Positions 61,433 to 64,000 of a DNA stretch of 64,000 bases are shown one piece after another. Position numbers and translations under genes: made by a program. The stretch is from Thalassotalea euphylliae (GTDB lineage Bacteria; Pseudomonadota; Gammaproteobacteria; Enterobacterales; Alteromonadaceae): positions 2,666,001 through 2,730,000 of the forward strand of contig NZ_QUOU01000001.1 of assembly GCF_003390335.1 (NCBI RefSeq), written 5' to 3'. Numbering within the stretch: the stretch's first letter is position 1; each line of letters starts with the position of its first letter. Under the pieces are notes generated by a model. It made no database searches. It saw only the letters and a program-made list of their open reading frames with translations, and was not told the origin of the DNA.

Positions 61433-61929
61433 TGCGTCGTATTTTAGCCATTTTACTTGAGAATGAACCTGGCAGCTTATCGCGCATTGTCGGCTTGTTT
61501 TCCCAACGTGCCTTTAATATTGAAAGCTTAACCGTAGCGCCAACAGAAGATGAAAGCCTATCGCGCATTACCATTGCCACTTCTGGCGATGATTGCGTGT
61601 TAGAGCAAATCGTTAAGCAAGTGAACAAGCTCATTGATGTGATCAAAATCACCGATTTAACTGAGCGCAGCCATGTTGAGCGTGAATTGTTACTGATTAA
61701 ATTGCTAGCAATGAACGATAAAACACGTACCGAAGTCAAACGCATTGCCGATATTTTCCGTGGCAACATTGTTGATATTGGCAAGCAGGTTTATACCGTG
61801 CAAGTGACTGGTGATGCTGAAAAGCTCGACGCCTTTATCAGCGCGGTTTCTAACGAAACCGAGGTCATTGAGTCTGTGCGCTCTGGCTGTGTTGGTATTG
61901 CTCGCGGTGAGAAAGCGCTGCGCGTTTAA
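61432..61929 (+). CDS. ilvH: Acetolactate synthase small (regulatory) subunit
   Basis: This 165-residue regulatory subunit binds valine and activates the large subunit. I chose the ATG at 61432 overlapping the ilvI stop, with AAGGAG upstream; it aligns with E. coli IlvH (MRRILSVLLENESGALSR). The N-terminal ACT domain has ILLENEPGSLSRIVGLFSQRAFNIESLTVAPTEDESLSR. The C-terminal half (EVKRIADIFRGNIVDIGKQVYTVQVTGD) is complete. A terminator follows. Confidence 0.95.
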   Translation: MRRILAILLENEPGSLSRIVGLFSQRAFNIESLTVAPTEDESLSRITIATSGDDCVLEQIVKQVNKLIDVIKITDLTERSHVERELLLIKLLAMNDKTRTEVKRIADIFRGNIVDIGKQVYTVQVTGDAEKLDAFISAVSNETEVIESVRSGCVGIARGEKALRV

Positions 61930-61977
61930 GCGGCTAACACCTTAAACCCAAGAAAAGTTACACCTTTTAAGTACAGG

Positions 61978-62005
61978 GGCAGACTAATAAAGTCTGCCTT
62001 TTTTA
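61978..62005 (+). terminator. Rho-independent terminator after ilvIH
   Basis: GGCAGACT and AGTCTGCC pair around AATAA and run into TTTTTT, 48 bp after the ilvH stop. Confidence 0.92.
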
Positions 62006-62055
62006 TTTATACTTTAGAAACTGTTGTAATAACCTAAGTTAATTAGGGGCTTAAA

Positions 62056-62361
62056 TTGCTGATCTACACCCATGAAAACCCCGTTGTTGTCGCTAATGTG
62101 CAAAACCTGCTAACCATGGCGGGCATAGAGGTATTGCTCAAAAATCAATTTGCCAGCGGCGGTGTTGGCGAGTTAGCGGCCGTAGATGCATGGCCTGAGC
62201 TGTGGTTAGTGAATGAGCGTCAGGCGGAAAAAGCCCAACAGATAATTGCCAATGCCAAGCGCCAAGGACAGCGGGAAGATTGGTTTTGCCCTCACTGTAA
62301 AGAGCAAAATGGTGCAGCCTTTGAAGTGTGCTGGCAGTGCGAAACTCCTTTTCCCGAATAA
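62056..62361 (+). CDS. DUF2007-domain protein with C-terminal zinc ribbon
   Basis: This 101-residue protein has a DUF2007 (putative signal-transducing) domain at the N-terminus (HENPVVVANVQNLLTMAGIEVLLKNQ, then VDAWPELWLVNERQAEKAQQII). It ends in a four-Cys zinc ribbon (CPHC...CWQC). The start is TTG after AGGGG, in agreement with the domain start. Its role is unknown; the domain resembles ligand-binding regulatory modules. Confidence 0.8.
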   Translation: MLIYTHENPVVVANVQNLLTMAGIEVLLKNQFASGGVGELAAVDAWPELWLVNERQAEKAQQIIANAKRQGQREDWFCPHCKEQNGAAFEVCWQCETPFPE

Positions 62362-62540
62362 CGTTCGTCCTAAATCACACCTGCACTGAATAAAGCACTT
62401 TTCTTGGCCTAGGTTAGTCAGCAAAGATAAGACAGCCTAGTTAAGACAGCACAGTTAAGACAATTTAGCTTAGACAGTTTACGTTAGACAATCTCGCTTA
62501 GAAAATTTAGCGTAGAAAATTGAGAGCAGACGCGCAATTT

Positions 62541-63059
62541 ATGTCAAACCATCAAATCCAAGATAAACAATCAACGCAGCTAAGTTTATGTGGGCACAAC
62601 CCCTCGTTGAAACAGTTTTATCGTTCGCAGCGCTACAGTGCGAAATTTAAAGGCTATGATCAAGCCTTTATCATCACTGACACTGTACTAGAAGAGAAAA
62701 ACAGGCAAGAACAAGCTCATGAACAGCAAATTATCGCCGCGGTGATAATTAGTCAGCTGCAATTAGCTCACTCACAAGCCCTATTACACGCGTTAGTCGT
62801 GAACAAACAACACCAAAAGCAAGGGCTAGCTAAACAACTACTTAATTACTCTCTCAACCATTGCAGCTTGCCGGTGACGCAGACTGTTTGTTTTGCCAAT
62901 GCCAACTTAGCTAAGCTTTACCAAGCCTGTGGCTTTGCGTTTGGCACGGAGTGTGAGTTAACGTCACTATTACGGGATAGGTATATTAGCTACAGTAAAC
63001 ATCAGCCCGAACTCAAGATATTTATCAAAGAGGTTCATAAAGGTGTTAGCGATAAATAA
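62541..63059 (+). CDS. GNAT-family N-acetyltransferase
   Basis: This 172-residue protein, read from the ATG at 62541 (a TTG seven codons earlier is possible), shows the GNAT motif A, LLHALVVNKQHQKQGLAKQLLNYSL, with the acetyl-CoA loop QKQGLA. Motif B follows in VCFANANLAKLYQACGFAFG. The substrate is unknown. It converges on cobB, and the coding ends directly abut. Confidence 0.82.
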   Translation: MSNHQIQDKQSTQLSLCGHNPSLKQFYRSQRYSAKFKGYDQAFIITDTVLEEKNRQEQAHEQQIIAAVIISQLQLAHSQALLHALVVNKQHQKQGLAKQLLNYSLNHCSLPVTQTVCFANANLAKLYQACGFAFGTECELTSLLRDRYISYSKHQPELKIFIKEVHKGVSDK

Positions 63060-63755
63060 CTAGCAAAGCGCAAGTAAGTCGGATTTGAGTTTAGCCAGAC
63101 CGCGACTGGCGGTATCAGCAACTACAGTCAAGTTAGTCAACTGACTTACTGCTTCATTAATCGCAGGCTTAGGATCTATGTAGTAAATCGGCGTACCTGT
63201 CGGTGTGAAATTAGCGAGGCTGGCAGCTGGGTAGACTTGCATTGATGTACCAATAATGAGTAATACATCTGCTTGTGCGACCCATTTTGCCGCAGGCGCT
63301 AACATGGGTACCATTTCACCAAACCAAACGATGTTCGGCCGCAGTTGACTGCCTAATTCGCAAGTTTGCCCAATTTCAATATCTTCGCGACATGCGTAAA
63401 CTAGCGAGTCATCACGACTGCTTTTAGACTCTAACAGTTGGCCGTGTAAGTGAATAATTTGGCGACTTCCAGCCCTCTCGTGCAAGTCATCGACATTTTG
63501 TGTGACAATCGTCACATCAAAATGCTGCTCTAAATCCGCTAAAAGCTTATGTCCTTCGTTTGGCTCGGCCGACAACAGCTGGCGCCTGCGTTGATTATAA
63601 AAATCGAGTACAAGTGATGGATTTTGCTGCCAACCTTCAACGCTAGCGACTTCCATCACATCGTGCCCTTCCCATAAACCGTCGGCATCACGAAACGTTT
63701 GTAAACCACTTTCGGCACTCATACCTGCGCCGGATAACACCACCAACTTTTTCAT
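63060..63755 (-). CDS. cobB: Sir2-family NAD-dependent deacylase with reduced zinc module
   Basis: This 231-residue sirtuin shows GAGMSAESGLQTFRD (NAD binding), TQNVDDLHERAG, the catalytic HLHG, LRPNIVWFGEMVP and IIGTSMQVYPAASLA. The usual four-cysteine zinc module is reduced to CREDIEIGQTCELGSQLRP, with only two cysteines. This pattern is seen in a subset of bacterial Sir2 proteins. It should remove acetyl or related acyl groups from lysines in the cytosol. Lack of the zinc site makes its exact substrate range uncertain. Confidence 0.88.
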   Translation of the reverse strand: MKKLVVLSGAGMSAESGLQTFRDADGLWEGHDVMEVASVEGWQQNPSLVLDFYNQRRRQLLSAEPNEGHKLLADLEQHFDVTIVTQNVDDLHERAGSRQIIHLHGQLLESKSSRDDSLVYACREDIEIGQTCELGSQLRPNIVWFGEMVPMLAPAAKWVAQADVLLIIGTSMQVYPAASLANFTPTGTPIYYIDPKPAINEAVSQLTNLTVVADTASRGLAKLKSDLLALC

Positions 63756-63853
63756 TTACGACACTTTTTGTGTTTATCTATGGCCACAGTAAATCATCTC
63801 GCGTAGTCGGTGTACATACCCATGCTGCTTCAACGTGCTTGTTTCAGTTGGAA

Positions 63854-63952
63854 TTAAAAGCGGTTTAGGCAAGGCATTGATTGCAGAGAAGGGTCGCTCT
63901 CCTTTTGTCACATGGAAAGCAAAATCAATAACGCAGCATAAACCGCTTTTAA
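63854..63952. repeat. Dispersed hairpin repeat, copy B
   Basis: TTAAAAGCGGTTTA (63854-63867) and TAAACCGCTTTTAA (63939-63952) form a perfect 14-bp stem. The interior is nearly the same as at 30942-31026, apart from an insertion (CATGGAAAGC region). The stem bases differ from copy A but still pair. Confidence 0.65.
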
Positions 63953-64000
63953 ACCAACCCAATTTTTAAGGTAAGGAAGGCGCTTCACAGGAACTCACTC

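Noticed and set aside
63774..63962. 62-residue open frame at the right edge
   Set aside because: Most of it is the dispersed hairpin repeat copy B read on the minus strand.

Overview
The window looks like chromosome of a marine gammaproteobacterium of the order Alteromonadales, most like Colwelliaceae (Thalassotalea/Colwellia). This is inferred from protein similarity recalled by eye, moderate-to-low GC content, a DUF3718 protein, a PEP-CTERM protein and gammaproteobacterial gene order. No 16S gene is present, so the genus is uncertain.

Layout. (1) 1-12.3 kb is a core lipid and cell-envelope block on the minus strand: yceD-rpmF-plsX-fabH-fabD-fabG-acpP-fabF, then pabC-mltG-tmk-holB, with maf, a HAD phosphatase and rluC beside it. 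(2) 12.3-16.1 kb holds a long structured leader and rne. (3) 16.1-23.4 kb holds a ComEA-like protein, pyrF, a haem-type sensor with degenerate GGDEF plus EAL, a hydrolase, a DEAD-box helicase and gltX. (4) 23.6-31.2 kb is an accessory island. It has a 70-aa protein resembling the N-terminal segment of the next protease, an unknown 302-aa protein, and a trypsin-like protease, all leftward. Divergent from these are an AAA+ sigma-54-type activator and a membrane Ser/Thr kinase with TPRs, followed by a convergent unknown 173-aa protein. (5) 31.2-32.4 kb is a tandem tRNA-Val(UAC) array: six intact genes behind a near-consensus promoter, then three full-length decayed copies and a fragment. (6) 33-34.6 kb is a BigR/SqrR-like sulfide-response operon. 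(7) 34.8-45.8 kb is mixed: an S4-domain protein, formaldehyde detoxification (frmA, fghA) with a divergent LysR regulator, several small enzymes, a Kelch protein and proS. (8) 46-56.6 kb holds an unknown membrane-anchored protein, an NlpC/LRAT-like protein, alaA-yfbR, a PEP-CTERM protein and a TetR-controlled RND efflux operon. (9) 56.7-64 kb holds an HD-GYP response regulator, a DUF4136 lipoprotein, the attenuator-controlled ilvIH operon, DUF2007 and GNAT proteins, and a Sir2 deacylase.

The best candidate for an undescribed system is the 23.6-31 kb island. Kinase and activator are translationally coupled, and the protease operon diverges from them across a 364-bp region with an 18-bp perfect palindrome. 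My working hypothesis is a kinase-tuned sigma-54 regulator controlling a cytoplasmic protease module. The island lies between gltX and the tRNA-Val array, and a possible tRNA-derived remnant lies on its gltX side. Other points of interest are the decaying tRNA array, a dispersed hairpin repeat whose two copies show compensatory stem changes, and a readable ilv attenuator with leader peptide, antiterminator and terminator.
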